From the NCBI RefSeq assembly GCF_000025285.1, contig NC_013741.1, positions 620,001 to 684,000 of the forward strand: a stretch of DNA of 64,000 bases. Reading direction: 5' to 3'. Below, in pieces: positions 8,942 to 17,483 of this stretch. The translations under genes were made by a program, and so were the position numbers. The notes beneath the pieces were generated by a model. That model ran no database searches. It was not told the origin of the DNA and worked only from the letters and a program-made list of their open reading frames with translations. This DNA is from Archaeoglobus profundus DSM 5631. Its GTDB lineage: Archaea > Halobacteriota > Archaeoglobi > Archaeoglobales > Archaeoglobaceae. Positions within the stretch are counted from its first letter, which is position 1. The number at the start of each line of letters is the position of its first letter.

Positions 8942-9214
8942 GAACCTCTTGCCATCTTTCATTACGTGAAACGTATGCTCTGGAGTCCATATAACCCCAA
9001 TTAGCTCATATTCTTTGTTTCCTCTAACCTTTCCCTTCTGGGGATAGAACAAGCCTATCTGCTTCCATCCATCATCGTCCTCAACCAAAACTATGAACTT
9101 CTCACCAGCTTTCTTGATTATGCATGCTCTACTTTCCAAGCCGAAGTAGTTTGCATAGCCGGTGTAATGAACGCTCCCCTCCTTTTGGAAGAGTACAAAC
9201 TCGGAAATTCTCAT
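8930..9214 (-). CDS. Small conserved-looking hypothetical protein
   Basis: A 94-residue protein I do not recognise. It is mixed alpha/beta with aromatic residues and short strands (FIVLVEDDDGW, YELIGVIWTPEHTFHVM), no transmembrane segment and no cysteine pair. An ATG start and the same orientation as the next two small genes suggest a three-gene unit (9793 down to 8930) of unknown function. The 3' end overlaps the convergent phosphoesterase gene by 12 nt. Confidence 0.6.
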   Translation of the reverse strand: MRISEFVLFQKEGSVHYTGYANYFGLESRACIIKKAGEKFIVLVEDDDGWKQIGLFYPQKGKVRGNKEYELIGVIWTPEHTFHVMKDGKRFLGL

Positions 9215-9249
9215 TGAATGTGCTCTGGCAGGATGTATTTAACTCTTGC

Positions 9250-9555
9250 TCAAACTATATCTCTCGATGTGTCTATCTCTAAAACGCTCCTTTCAGTCTT
9301 GAATCTGACGTAATTTGGTATCGCGTAACCTCCGATCATTTTAGGTATTGCAAACTTGAAAATGAACCTTTCTCCGACTTTTTCGGACTCTATCACCATA
9401 ACACCGTCACTTATGTACATTAGCTTTGAAAGCTCTTTGCTTTCATAATAATCCTTTAGAACAATTGCGTTGATTATCAAATCGTTGCTGTATGCGATTG
9501 TTCTCAGCTCAAGCGCCTCCTTGTAATCTCCCTTAAACTCTACACACTCTGACAC
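9250..9555 (-). CDS. Hypothetical protein
   Basis: A 101-residue protein of unrecognised family. It is predominantly beta in appearance (VMVIESEKVGERFIFKFAIPKMIGG, then SVLEIDTSRDIV), cytosolic, without motifs I can name. The start is GTG at 9555, inside the 3' end of the upstream gene (23 nt overlap), so translation is probably coupled. Together with its neighbours it may form a small operon. Confidence 0.6.
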   Translation of the reverse strand: MSECVEFKGDYKEALELRTIAYSNDLIINAIVLKDYYESKELSKLMYISDGVMVIESEKVGERFIFKFAIPKMIGGYAIPNYVRFKTERSVLEIDTSRDIV

Positions 9556-9793
9556 TTCTCAAATTCCTTAGACTATCAAAATCTACGACTTCAAAGCTGT
9601 AGCCCAGTGCTTTAGCTTCGTTCATTACGATATCATTGGTCTTGAAACTCGGAACGTAGTAATCGCACATGCCGTAGATGAGAAGTTCGGGAGTTGCAAG
9701 GGGATCGATAAGGACTGTTATGAAGGATGGAACGGGAAAACCACCCGTAATCCTACCAACTATCTTGATACCGCTCTCGATTTTTCTCTTCAT
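9533..9793 (-). CDS. Hypothetical protein
   Basis: About 86 residues starting at ATG 9793 (MKRKIESGIKIVGRITGG); an upstream start at 9811 would add six residues. It carries a Gly/Pro-rich stretch (GRITGGFPVPSFITVLIDPLATPELLIYG is read across residues ~13-41) and ends with paired Arg/Cys. I recognise no family. It is the first gene of a three-gene minus-strand unit and is divergent from the tiny zinc-finger ORF on the plus strand. Confidence 0.6.
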   Translation of the reverse strand: MKRKIESGIKIVGRITGGFPVPSFITVLIDPLATPELLIYGMCDYYVPSFKTNDIVMNEAKALGYSFEVVDFDSLRNLRSVRVCRV

Positions 9794-9844
9794 GCAAAGA
9801 GATTTGAGCAATGCATATAAAAAGCGTTTGGAAAAATTGTCTTC

Positions 9845-9958
9845 ATGGAAGAAGTCTACTTTCAGTGCGACACGTATGGTTACGTTTTCCTAGAGAATCC
9901 GTACAAATTTCCAATTAAATGCCCACAGTGCGGAAGTGAAGATGTTGTAAGAATTTAG
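9845..9958 (+). CDS. Tiny 37-residue putative zinc-binding protein
   Basis: An ATG at 9845 opens a 37-codon frame ending TAG at 9958. It encodes MEEVYFQCDTYGYVFLE and continues through KCPQCGSEDVVRI. The Cys at residue 8 and the CPQCG at 26-30 resemble a rubrerythrin/FmdB-like or rubredoxin-like knuckle with one half reduced to a single Cys. Such mini zinc ribbons are common and conserved in archaea but usually missed. The frame overlaps the 3' end of htpX by 4 nt and sits just downstream of TATAAAA (9812-9818). Coding status rests on its protein-like composition only. Confidence 0.55.
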   Translation: MEEVYFQCDTYGYVFLENPYKFPIKCPQCGSEDVVRI

Positions 9959-10953
9959 ATTTCAATGCTTTCTATGAATCTCAACCTCTTCGGAATTGGC
10001 GGATGAGTTGACAGGAACTCCTGAAGTGGAGAAACCTCCATTCTCTTCAATCTCTCTATTTCGCTCGTTATTGGATTGGCCACGGCGTTGACAAGTGCGT
10101 AAATGAACAAAGTCTTCAGCTTACTCTCAGCTATCCTATCCATGAAAGACGGATACCTTTCGTAGAACAGATGAATCTTAGCCAAGCTTCTCTGCATAGC
10201 CGATTTGCTCGTGGCGAGTACTCCCTCAAAGTCTGCATAGTACTCTCTGAGTCTGCTGAAGGCCAGAACTAGTATCTGAACTATGAACGATATCAGCACT
10301 GCAGCAATCCCAACGATAGCTAGTTGTGCCCCCCTTCTATCGTCTCTCATACTTGCATGTATGAGTGCGTAGCCCAAGTAGAAGATTACCGACGGTAATA
10401 AACCGAAGAACAACATTACTAGGTTATCTCTGTGCTTGTGATGACCTATTTCGTGGCCTATAACGGCTTCAAGCTCATCTCTTGAAAGCATTTGAAGCAG
10501 TGTATCCGATACTGCTACGTATTTACCCGTTATGAAGTTACCGTAAGCGAACGCATTGGGTGGACTTCTTACTACAACCGCCTTAGGTGGCTTTACACCG
10601 AGCCTGTATGCAACGTCGTTCACAATTTCTTGCAGTCTGGCATCCCATCTAGCACTGTAACTTAAGTTAATCATGAACGGAGATACGAGGTACATCAGGA
10701 GATTTATTACGAGGATAAACACAGCTAGACCTAATACACTGACGTAGAAGCCAGCCAGACTTAGTATCGCGTAGATAGTTACGGAAGATATGAACACGAT
10801 AAGCGCAGCCAGTATAACCATCGAAGTGTATAGGGAAAACTTACCCGCAAATTTACTCGCGACTTTCGGTGCTACTGTGCTCGCTAAGATTAGCATCAAG
10901 AAGTATCCTAACACCGCCAGCATCATGTATATTGGATCAAATATCAGGAACAT
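9955..10953 (-). CDS. htpX: HtpX-like M48 membrane zinc metalloprotease
   Basis: A 332-residue integral membrane protease for quality control of membrane proteins. Two or more N-terminal hydrophobic segments (residues 1-95) are followed by the conserved NAFAYGN region and the zinc motif HEIGHHKHRD at residues 167-176. Another membrane pair lies at about 178-240, and the distal zinc ligand is in REYYADFEG. The domain ends STHPPIPKRL, typical of M48B. Length is normal for archaeal HtpX. The active site faces the cytoplasm in characterised homologues. Confidence 0.93.
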   Translation of the reverse strand: MFLIFDPIYMMLAVLGYFLMLILASTVAPKVASKFAGKFSLYTSMVILAALIVFISSVTIYAILSLAGFYVSVLGLAVFILVINLLMYLVSPFMINLSYSARWDARLQEIVNDVAYRLGVKPPKAVVVRSPPNAFAYGNFITGKYVAVSDTLLQMLSRDELEAVIGHEIGHHKHRDNLVMLFFGLLPSVIFYLGYALIHASMRDDRRGAQLAIVGIAAVLISFIVQILVLAFSRLREYYADFEGVLATSKSAMQRSLAKIHLFYERYPSFMDRIAESKLKTLFIYALVNAVANPITSEIERLKRMEVSPLQEFLSTHPPIPKRLRFIESIEI

Positions 10954-10989
10954 GTGATGAGAATATCATCGGGTGATAAATTCCTTTCG

Positions 10990-11673
10990 CTAAACTTGGA
11001 CGAGTCTTCCGTTTTCTACTTTTAATTTCCCCGTTTTGTAGCACACGTCACTCAACTGACATTCAGCTTCGAATACGTATGTTGAGTAATCGAAGGAACT
11101 TTCATCCCTCTTAATCGTTATCAGAACATCATACAAATCGCTGATGTAGTAATCGATCCTCGTTTGAGTTTTCAGATGTTTAAATCCAAAAAGTGTTATA
11201 TCTCTTGGAAGGATTCCGTAGGATTCGAGTAGGAGTCTCAAAGCCTCCTTTTCATCCAGCATGCTCATGATGTAGGCTATACTGCTGTAAAGTATCAAAA
11301 CAGACTTTCTATCCAAACATCTTAGAGTTTCCATCAGAGCTACGAATTCTTCTCTTGGTGTGCTGTGTTCTATAAATGCGTAGAGCTTCCCAAAGTTAAT
11401 TTCATTCGAATGACCTATCTTGATTATATTGATGTTGTCCAAAAGTTTTGCCATGTTGGAATCCGAAAACATGAGATACTCAGCTCTTCTACAAAATCTG
11501 TAATAGATGGTATCGGAATAAATGACTATATATACATCTCTGCCTGAAAACGTTGGAATTATATACTGAAAAATGAATAGGTCTTTGACTACGGAAGAAT
11601 CGTAAAGTACTCTCGTTCTCATTCCCTTTAACTCTTTCAGAAGCTCTGTCAGATTAACGTATATATCCTCCAT
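10990..11673 (-). CDS. Hypothetical protein, possibly a P-loop-less RecA-like fold
   Basis: A 227-residue soluble protein I cannot assign with certainty. Alternating strands and helices (RVLYDSSVVKDL, DVYIVIYSDT, SVLILYSSIAYIMSM, DVLITIKRD) recall the DUF257/DUF835 group of archaeal proteins related to KaiC/RAD55 ATPases that have lost the Walker A loop; no GxxxxGK[ST] is present. The C-terminal hairpin (CYKTGKLKVENGRLVQV) resembles the last strands of RAD55-like proteins. It is preceded by a C/D sRNA gene on the opposite strand. A RAD55-like pseudogene occurs at 20.2 kb. Confidence 0.55.
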   Translation of the reverse strand: MEDIYVNLTELLKELKGMRTRVLYDSSVVKDLFIFQYIIPTFSGRDVYIVIYSDTIYYRFCRRAEYLMFSDSNMAKLLDNINIIKIGHSNEINFGKLYAFIEHSTPREEFVALMETLRCLDRKSVLILYSSIAYIMSMLDEKEALRLLLESYGILPRDITLFGFKHLKTQTRIDYYISDLYDVLITIKRDESSFDYSTYVFEAECQLSDVCYKTGKLKVENGRLVQV

Positions 11674-11697
11674 TGTTAATGCTCATCAGGTAAAAGG

Positions 11698-11708
11698 TTA
11701 TATAAAAG
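11698..11708 (+). promoter_or_regulatory. TATA box of the C/D sRNA gene
   Basis: TTATATAAAAG preceded by a purine-rich AAAGG (BRE-like), about 25 nt upstream of the inferred 5' end of the C/D box sRNA, the normal archaeal spacing. Confidence 0.6.
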
Positions 11709-11725
11709 CTTAGTGCTTGTTAGCA

Positions 11726-11782
11726 CAGAGATGATGAATTCAGCCTTGACTGAACAATGATGAAACCTGGCTGTCTGATCAC
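11726..11782 (+). ncRNA. C/D box guide sRNA with probable 16S and 23S rRNA targets
   Basis: All four boxes are present in order: C ATGATGA (11731-11737), D' CTGA (11750-11753), C' ATGATGA (11757-11763) and D CTGA (11775-11778), with guides of 12 and 11 nt between them. The D' guide ATTCAGCCTTGA is complementary to CAAGGCUGAA, which occurs in the conserved archaeal 16S stretch before AACUUAAAGG. The D guide AACCTGGCTGT is complementary to ACAGCCAGG, found in the conserved 23S segment upstream of the GTPase-centre region. By the D+5 rule the modified bases would be a G in 16S and a C in 23S. The rRNA matches come from memory of conserved sequences. The RNA's 3' end overlaps the antisense end of the elp3 gene. 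Confidence 0.88.
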
Positions 11783-13359
11783 AGCTTTTTAACCATATAC
11801 TCAAACCTTTTTCTGTATCCGAACTTCCTGTAGTATTCTCTAACTCCAACACCACTTATAACTGCAATCTCATCAAACTTTTCTTTTGCAATCTCTTCAG
11901 CAGTCTTAAGAAGTTTCTCACCAAAACCTCGATGCTGGAATGCTCCTTTCTCCTTTACACCTATCGGAACAGCCCTACCGTAAACGTGCAACTCCCTTAT
12001 TAGTGCACAGTCCTCTATAGCCTTTATGAAAGGCTTATGCGGGAATCTCAGCCTGATGAATCCAATGAGAGCATCGTAGCTTGGAATCTCATAGGATATA
12101 AAGTATTCAATCCCCTTTGATGCCCTATATCTTCTAATCACAAGCTCTGCATCTTTCAACAATTCTTCAACATCCTTACCTCTCAGCTTGTGTCCAACTT
12201 CCCTACATCTTATGCATCTACAGCTGTAACCCAACTCCTTAAGCTTGGCATGAACTAACTGCCTTATGTTTCCCTTATCCAATCCGATAGCTTTATCGAC
12301 TGGAATGTCTCTCTGAATTCTCTGAACTCTCACCCAAACTGGGAAACGCCTTTTAGCTAAAGCTATAAGCTCTACAACCTCCTCCGTGCTGTAAGGCTTG
12401 TATAAGCCCTTCTTATACCACTTGTAAAGCTCCGTTCCCTCAACAACCAGCGTTGGGTAAATCTTAAGGTAATCTGGCTTGAATCTCTCATCTTCAAATA
12501 TGATCCTGAACATCTTTAGGTCCCTTTCAAAATTTGAATTTGGTAAACCGGGCATTACGTGATAACCAACTTTGAAGGCGGAATCCTTCAAGAGTTGAGT
12601 AGCCCTAACTATGTCCTCAACCGTGTGTCCTCTCCTTATTGTCTCAAGCACATCATCGTAAACGCTTTGCACACCAATTTCAACTTTAGTTCCGCCAAAT
12701 CTCAACATCTCGATTATATGTTCCTCTCCGGCATAATCTGGGCGTGTTTCGAACGTTATACCGATACATCTGGCTTTAGCCCTCTCATTCTTTCTCTTAG
12801 CCTTCTCTAAATCTTTCTCGAACTTAAATCTCTTCTTTCCAAAAGCGTTCAAGGCGTTAAAGATTCCGAGCATGAACCATTCCTTGTATTCTCTAGGTCT
12901 CGCTGGAAATGTTCCACCCATCACGATTATCTCAACCTTGTCGACATCGTGCCCCAACTCGTGGAGCTCGTTCAACCTTGCATAAACCTGCCTGAACGGA
13001 TGATAGTGATGCTGTCTCCCTCTCTGTGCCGCAGGCTCCAAACCAATATAGCTTTGTGGCGTACCTCTCTCAACTCCACCGGGACACATCAAGCACTTTC
13101 CATGAGGACATGGAGCTGGAGAAGACATCACACTCACAACAGCCACACCGGAAATCGTTCTTACTGGTTTAACCCTCAATAGATCTCTCAACTCCTCGTA
13201 ACCCGCTCTACCCTTCCAAGCCTTGAGAATTTCGGCATCGCTAGGAATTTTAGGTAGCTTGAACCTTCGGCTGACTACTTTCTTTATCTTCGCAACTTCC
13301 TCCTTGCTCTTAGGCTTAATCCTCAGTATCTCCTTCCCTATCTCTATTAGTGCGTTCAT
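11779..13359 (-). CDS. elp3: Elp3-type tRNA U34 carboxymethyl(acetyl)transferase
   Basis: A 526-residue enzyme that makes carboxymethyl-type modifications at wobble uridine of tRNA. The radical SAM cluster motif is CPHGKCLMC (Cx4Cx2C) near residue 83, unusual in spacing and characteristic of Elp3. The radical SAM core continues (VIVMGGTFPARP, KVEIGVQSVYDDV). The C-terminal GNAT acetyltransferase domain shows GFGEKLLKTAEEIA and ends YYRKFGYRKR. In archaea Elp3 works alone, without other Elongator subunits. Length is normal. The gene is divergent from the RqcH gene. Confidence 0.95.
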   Translation of the reverse strand: MNALIEIGKEILRIKPKSKEEVAKIKKVVSRRFKLPKIPSDAEILKAWKGRAGYEELRDLLRVKPVRTISGVAVVSVMSSPAPCPHGKCLMCPGGVERGTPQSYIGLEPAAQRGRQHHYHPFRQVYARLNELHELGHDVDKVEIIVMGGTFPARPREYKEWFMLGIFNALNAFGKKRFKFEKDLEKAKRKNERAKARCIGITFETRPDYAGEEHIIEMLRFGGTKVEIGVQSVYDDVLETIRRGHTVEDIVRATQLLKDSAFKVGYHVMPGLPNSNFERDLKMFRIIFEDERFKPDYLKIYPTLVVEGTELYKWYKKGLYKPYSTEEVVELIALAKRRFPVWVRVQRIQRDIPVDKAIGLDKGNIRQLVHAKLKELGYSCRCIRCREVGHKLRGKDVEELLKDAELVIRRYRASKGIEYFISYEIPSYDALIGFIRLRFPHKPFIKAIEDCALIRELHVYGRAVPIGVKEKGAFQHRGFGEKLLKTAEEIAKEKFDEIAVISGVGVREYYRKFGYRKRFEYMVKKL

Positions 13360-13439
13360 GCTCCAAGACTTCTGGTAGGTACACTCTGTTTAAAAGGTTT
13401 GGTCGAGATTTATAAAGCGTAACTCAAAGGCTTGAAATC

Positions 13440-15329
13440 ATGAAATCGATGTCATCATTGGACATCTACGTCTGCGTTAGGGAACTTCAAGAGTTAATAG
13501 GGGGAAAGGTTGAGAAGATTTATCACTATCCTCCCAACGAAATCAGAATAAAGATTTACGCTAAAGGAAGGAAGGATTTGATTATTGAAGCTGGTAGGAG
13601 AATTCATCTGACTATTTTCCCAAAAGAAAGTCCAAAATTTCCATCTCCCTTCGCCATGCTCCTGAGAAAGCACTTAGAAGGTAAGAGAATTGAGAAAATC
13701 TGGCAACACGACTTCGACAGGGTCGTAGTCATTGATTTTGGGGACAGGAAGATCGTTGCGGAGCTTTTTGCTAAGGGAAACGTTGCTCTAACTGATGAAA
13801 ATTTTGACGTGATCATGGACATTCATGGGAAGAGGGGCAGATACGAGTTCCCCGAGAAAAAACCTCCTTTCGAGCTTACGCTTGATGAACTAAAGAAGCT
13901 CTGCAGTGAGGAGAAAGAAATAGTCAAGCTTTTGGCTGTGAAATGTGGGTTGGGAGGTTTGTTTGCAGAGGAGACATGCTTGAGAGCTGGGATCGACAAG
14001 AACAAGCTCGGCAAAGACTTGAGCGATGAAGAGTTTGAGAGAATATACAGAGCGATGATGTCCATATTTGAGCCAGTCTTCAAGGGAGATATAAAACCGC
14101 ACATCGTGATAAAAGACGGTGAATATATAGACGTTTTGCCGATAGAGCTTGAATACTACAGAGATTACGAGAAGAAATATTTTGAGAGCTTTAACAAAGC
14201 TTTGGATGAATTCTATTCAAAGACAATTGCTGAAACTGAAGAAGAGGAGAGCGAGGAACTTAAAAAGCTTAGAAAAAGACTTGAGATCCAGCTTGAGAGC
14301 AAGAGGAAGCTTGAGGAGGAGGCTGAGAAGTTCAAGTCTCTGGGAGATTTTATATACGAGAACTACGCAACGATTGAGAAAGCCCTCAACGCATTTAGGC
14401 AGGCTAAAGAAAAGATGAGTTTTGAAGAGTTTAAGGCTAAGGCTAAGAGCCTTAAGTTTGTAAAAGATGTAGGAAAGGATTACGTTGTCATTGTCCTTAA
14501 TGGAAAGGAGATAAGGCTTGATCTGGATAAAGACATACACGGAATTGCCGAATCTTACTACGAGAAGGCCAAGAAAGCTAGAGAGAAACTTGAAGGACTG
14601 CTTATCGCTATTGAGAAGACTAAAAAGGAGATTGAAGAAGCTGAAAGAAAGGAGAAGTTGAAATACACTGCACCCATAAGGATCGTTAGAAAGAGGGAGT
14701 GGTTTGAGAGGTTTAGGTGGTTTATAACTTCAGATGGATTTCTGGCAATAGGTGGTAGGAATGCTCAGATGAACGAGGAAATCGTTTCGAAGTATTTGGA
14801 GCCTAAAGATTTGTTCTTTCATACTCAAACACCCGGAGCACCAGCTGTTGTGCTTAAAAAGGGGTTGGAGGCTCCAGAAATTAGTATAGTTGAAACGGCT
14901 CAGTTTGCAGCGATTTACTCCTCGCTGTGGAAGCAGGGACTTCACAGTGGTGAAGTCTATTACGTCACAGCCGATCAAGTTAAAAAATCTGCAAAAGCTG
15001 GAGAATACTTGCCGAAAGGATCATTTTACATCGTCGGTAAGAGAAACTACATTACGGTCGAGCTTAAGTGTGCTGTAGGGGTTGATCTGAGCAACTTGAG
15101 AGTCATGGGCGGGCCTGTTTCTGCAATTTCGAAGCACTGCGATTACTACGTGGTTTTGGAGATTGGAGATAAAGATATTAACGAGATTTCTGTTGAGATT
15201 GCTAAAACTTTAGTTGAAAGAGCTAAAGAGGATGAAAGGCATGTGGTCAAGGCCATAGCAACGCCCGATGAGATTTCCAAGTTCCTACCACCGGGTAAAT
15301 CGAGAATAGTTGGAGTATTTCCAAAGTGA
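13440..15329 (+). CDS. rqcH: RqcH/NEMF-family ribosome quality-control factor
   Basis: A 629-residue NFACT protein (Rqc2/NEMF/RqcH). It recognises peptidyl-tRNA on split large subunits and, in studied homologues, adds C-terminal tails to stalled chains. The N-terminal NFACT-N domain begins SLDIYVCVRELQELIGGKVEKIYHY. A long charged coiled coil lies at about residues 255-330 and again 375-410. The NFACT-R domain near residue 430 onward has WFERFRWFITSDG, DLFFHTQTPGAPAVVLK and ISKHCDYYVV. Length matches the archaeal form, which lacks the eukaryotic C-terminal domain. The start at ATG 13440 gives a full N-terminal domain. Confidence 0.93.
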   Translation: MKSMSSLDIYVCVRELQELIGGKVEKIYHYPPNEIRIKIYAKGRKDLIIEAGRRIHLTIFPKESPKFPSPFAMLLRKHLEGKRIEKIWQHDFDRVVVIDFGDRKIVAELFAKGNVALTDENFDVIMDIHGKRGRYEFPEKKPPFELTLDELKKLCSEEKEIVKLLAVKCGLGGLFAEETCLRAGIDKNKLGKDLSDEEFERIYRAMMSIFEPVFKGDIKPHIVIKDGEYIDVLPIELEYYRDYEKKYFESFNKALDEFYSKTIAETEEEESEELKKLRKRLEIQLESKRKLEEEAEKFKSLGDFIYENYATIEKALNAFRQAKEKMSFEEFKAKAKSLKFVKDVGKDYVVIVLNGKEIRLDLDKDIHGIAESYYEKAKKAREKLEGLLIAIEKTKKEIEEAERKEKLKYTAPIRIVRKREWFERFRWFITSDGFLAIGGRNAQMNEEIVSKYLEPKDLFFHTQTPGAPAVVLKKGLEAPEISIVETAQFAAIYSSLWKQGLHSGEVYYVTADQVKKSAKAGEYLPKGSFYIVGKRNYITVELKCAVGVDLSNLRVMGGPVSAISKHCDYYVVLEIGDKDINEISVEIAKTLVERAKEDERHVVKAIATPDEISKFLPPGKSRIVGVFPK

Positions 15330-15340
15330 ACAAGAGAAAC

Positions 15341-15347
15341 TTTAATT
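15341..15347 (+). promoter_or_regulatory. TATA-like box of a C/D sRNA gene
   Basis: TTTAATT preceded by GAGAAAC, about 27 nt before the inferred 5' end of the downstream C/D sRNA. Confidence 0.4.
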
Positions 15348-15367
15348 TGTAGCAATACCATAGGAGA

Positions 15368-15428
15368 TCGAAGTGATGAGGCTGGGGATTCTGAGATTGC
15401 GATGATGAATTCTGGGGTATCTGAAAAT
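15368..15428 (+). ncRNA. C/D box guide sRNA
   Basis: C box GTGATGA (15373-15379), D' CTGA (15391-15394), C' ATGATGA (15402-15408) and D CTGA (15421-15424). The two guides are GGCTGGGGATT and ATTCTGGGGTAT. The predicted targets would contain AAUCCCCAGCC and AUACCCCAGAAU, with methylation at the fifth base from each box, a C in both. I cannot place these targets on rRNA or tRNA by eye. The two guides share a CTGGGG core, so they may bind near one another or arose by duplication. The gene lies alone between rqcH and leuA on the same strand. Confidence 0.85.
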
Positions 15429-15459
15429 TTTTAAAACACTTGACAAAGTCTGGCATTCA

Positions 15460-16956
15460 ATGAGGACGATCAAGGTTTTCGATACGACACTTAGAGATGG
15501 AGAACAGATGCCCGGTGTATCATTACCTGTCAATTACAAGATTCAGATTGCCAAACAGCTGGATAAGCTAGGTGTAGATGTTATAGAGGCCGGTTTTCCT
15601 TCCGCATCGAAGGGGGAGTTTGAAGCTGTTAAGGAGATCGCAAACTTGGGTTTAAATGCAAAGATATGCGGTTTGGCCAGAGTTGTCAAGAAAGATATTG
15701 ATCAGGCTATCAAGGCTGATGTAGATATCGTTCACGTCTTCATTCCAACTTCAAAAATTCAGGTTGAGCACACAATTAAAAAGACTCCAGACGAAATCGT
15801 TCAACTGTCGGTCGATGCTGTAGAATACGTCAAATCTCACGGCGTTGAATGCATGTTCTCCGCGATGGATGCTACGAGAACTGAAATGGACTTTCTGAAG
15901 AGGATTTACAAGGCTGTCGAAGAAGCTGGCGTAGATATAATAAATGTGCCAGATACTGTGGGAATAGCAACTCCATTCAGGTTCTACGACATGATCAAAA
16001 AGCTTAAAGAACATCTCAACGTTCCTATAGATGTTCACTGTCACAACGACTTTGGATTGGCCACAGCAAACACGTATGCAGCAGTTCTAGCTGGAGCGGA
16101 TGAAGTCCAAGTTACAGTGAATGGATTGGGTGAGAGGGCCGGAAACGCTCCTCTTGAGGAGGTTGTGGCATTATTGTATGCCGAGGGTTTCAAGACAAAC
16201 ATAAGGATGGAATACCTAGTTGAGACATCTCGCTTAGTTGAGAGGCTTACAGGAGTCAAGATGCCACCGAACAAGCCGATTGTCGGCGAAAACGCCTTCA
16301 GTCATGAGAGTGGTATTCATGCTCACGGAGTGCTTAAGGATGCAAGAACTTTCGAGCCAGGAATTATAACGCCTGAGATGGTCGGGCATAAACGTAGGAT
16401 AGTCGTTGGAAAACATGCGGGTAGGCATCAGATCAAGAAGATTTTAGAGGATGCTGGCTATGTTGTGGATGACGAAAAACTTAGCATAATCGTTCAAAAG
16501 GTTAAGGAGCTTGGGGACAAGGGTAAGAAGGTTACAGACTTGGACTTGTTTGCGATAGCAGAATCGGTATTGGGTGAAGTGAGTGAAAAGGATAGGATCA
16601 TAAATGTTGACGAGGTTACGGTTCTAACTGGAAACAAGATTACTCCTACAGCTGTAATAAATGCTGAAGTTGAAGGTGAAAGGAAGGTTACATCTGCGAT
16701 TGGTGTCGGACCTGTGGATGCAACGTTTAAAGCTGTAACAGAGCTTCTGGGAAGGAAGATTAAGATTACCGAGTTCAGGTTGGATGCTATAACTGGAGGT
16801 AGCGATGCTCTGGCAAATGTCTACGTCACTGTTGAGGACGAGGATGGCGAGACCTTTACTGCGAGGAGTGCTGGTGCGGACATAGTCATGGCATCTTTCG
16901 ATGCTGTTATAAAGGCTGTAAACTACCTTATGCTTAAGAAGAAGAGGAAGAAGTAA
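15460..16956 (+). CDS. leuA: 2-isopropylmalate synthase
   Basis: A 498-residue DRE-TIM metallolyase-type synthase. FDTTLRDGEQMPGVSL opens the barrel. The divalent-metal HCHNDFG motif (about residue 192) and the FSHESGIHAHG lid follow. The C-terminal regulatory LeuA domain (about 380-490) contains GGSDALANVYV. Against the paralogue at 32.3 kb, this copy has the isopropylmalate-synthase-like EAGFPSASKGEFE, FSAMDATRTEMDFL and NVPDTVGIATP segments. I therefore assign it to leucine synthesis (acetyl-CoA + 2-oxoisovalerate) and the other to citramalate. The assignment is by sequence resemblance; the archaeal enzymes are easily confused. It is followed closely by the NYN and pyrF genes. Confidence 0.85.
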   Translation: MRTIKVFDTTLRDGEQMPGVSLPVNYKIQIAKQLDKLGVDVIEAGFPSASKGEFEAVKEIANLGLNAKICGLARVVKKDIDQAIKADVDIVHVFIPTSKIQVEHTIKKTPDEIVQLSVDAVEYVKSHGVECMFSAMDATRTEMDFLKRIYKAVEEAGVDIINVPDTVGIATPFRFYDMIKKLKEHLNVPIDVHCHNDFGLATANTYAAVLAGADEVQVTVNGLGERAGNAPLEEVVALLYAEGFKTNIRMEYLVETSRLVERLTGVKMPPNKPIVGENAFSHESGIHAHGVLKDARTFEPGIITPEMVGHKRRIVVGKHAGRHQIKKILEDAGYVVDDEKLSIIVQKVKELGDKGKKVTDLDLFAIAESVLGEVSEKDRIINVDEVTVLTGNKITPTAVINAEVEGERKVTSAIGVGPVDATFKAVTELLGRKIKITEFRLDAITGGSDALANVYVTVEDEDGETFTARSAGADIVMASFDAVIKAVNYLMLKKKRKK

Positions 16957-16967
16957 GGTGACTTCAA

Positions 16968-17483
16968 ATGTCAATCAAGAAGAAACTGAGAATATCTAAA
17001 GTTCAGAAGATAAAGGAGATTTTATCAAAGAGAAAGCAAGAAAGCAGAAAGAGGATTGCCGTGCTTGTAGATGGCCCGAACATGCTTAGGAAAGAGTTCA
17101 ATTTAAATCTGAGTGAGATAAGAGATATCCTAAAGGAGTACGGAGATATAAAAGTTGCAAAAGTCTTTCTGAATCAGTATGCAACGGATAAGCTCGTTGA
17201 GGCTGTTGAAAATCAGGGGTTTGAGCCTGTGATAACCTCAGGAGATGTAGATGTCAGGATGGCCGTTGAGGCTATGGATTTGATTTACAACGATCTTATA
17301 GATGTTTTAGCACTGGTTACGAGAGATGCAGACTTCAAAGCCGTCTTGAAGAAGGCTATGGAAATGGGGAAAGAGACAATTATCATTGGAGCGGAACCGG
17401 GATTTTCGACCGCTTTGAAAAACTCCGCAGACATTGCAATAATTTTAAACGAGGACGACTACGAGGATTATGAGGAAGATTGA
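16968..17483 (+). CDS. NYN-domain (PIN-like) putative RNase
   Basis: A 171-residue protein whose core from residue 24 reads [17 protein letters not shown], the NYN/LabA signature with the first catalytic Asp. Later acidic residues appear in [15 protein letters not shown] and [18 protein letters not shown]. These form a PIN-like metal site expected to cleave RNA. The family is widespread in euryarchaea (TIGR00288-like). A short basic N-terminal tail ([15 protein letters not shown]) could bind RNA. It starts 12 nt after leuA and overlaps pyrF by 14 nt, so the three probably form an operon; a functional link to leucine or pyrimidine synthesis is not evident. Confidence 0.85.
   Translation: MSIKKKLRISKVQKIKEILSKRKQESRKRIAVLVDGPNMLRKEFNLNLSEIRDILKEYGDIKVAKVFLNQYATDKLVEAVENQGFEPVITSGDVDVRMAVEAMDLIYNDLIDVLALVTRDADFKAVLKKAMEMGKETIIIGAEPGFSTALKNSADIAIILNEDDYEDYEED

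Noticed and set aside
10953-10990. GTGATGA upstream of htpX as a C box
   Set aside because: No CTGA follows within guide distance; an isolated C-like box is not enough.
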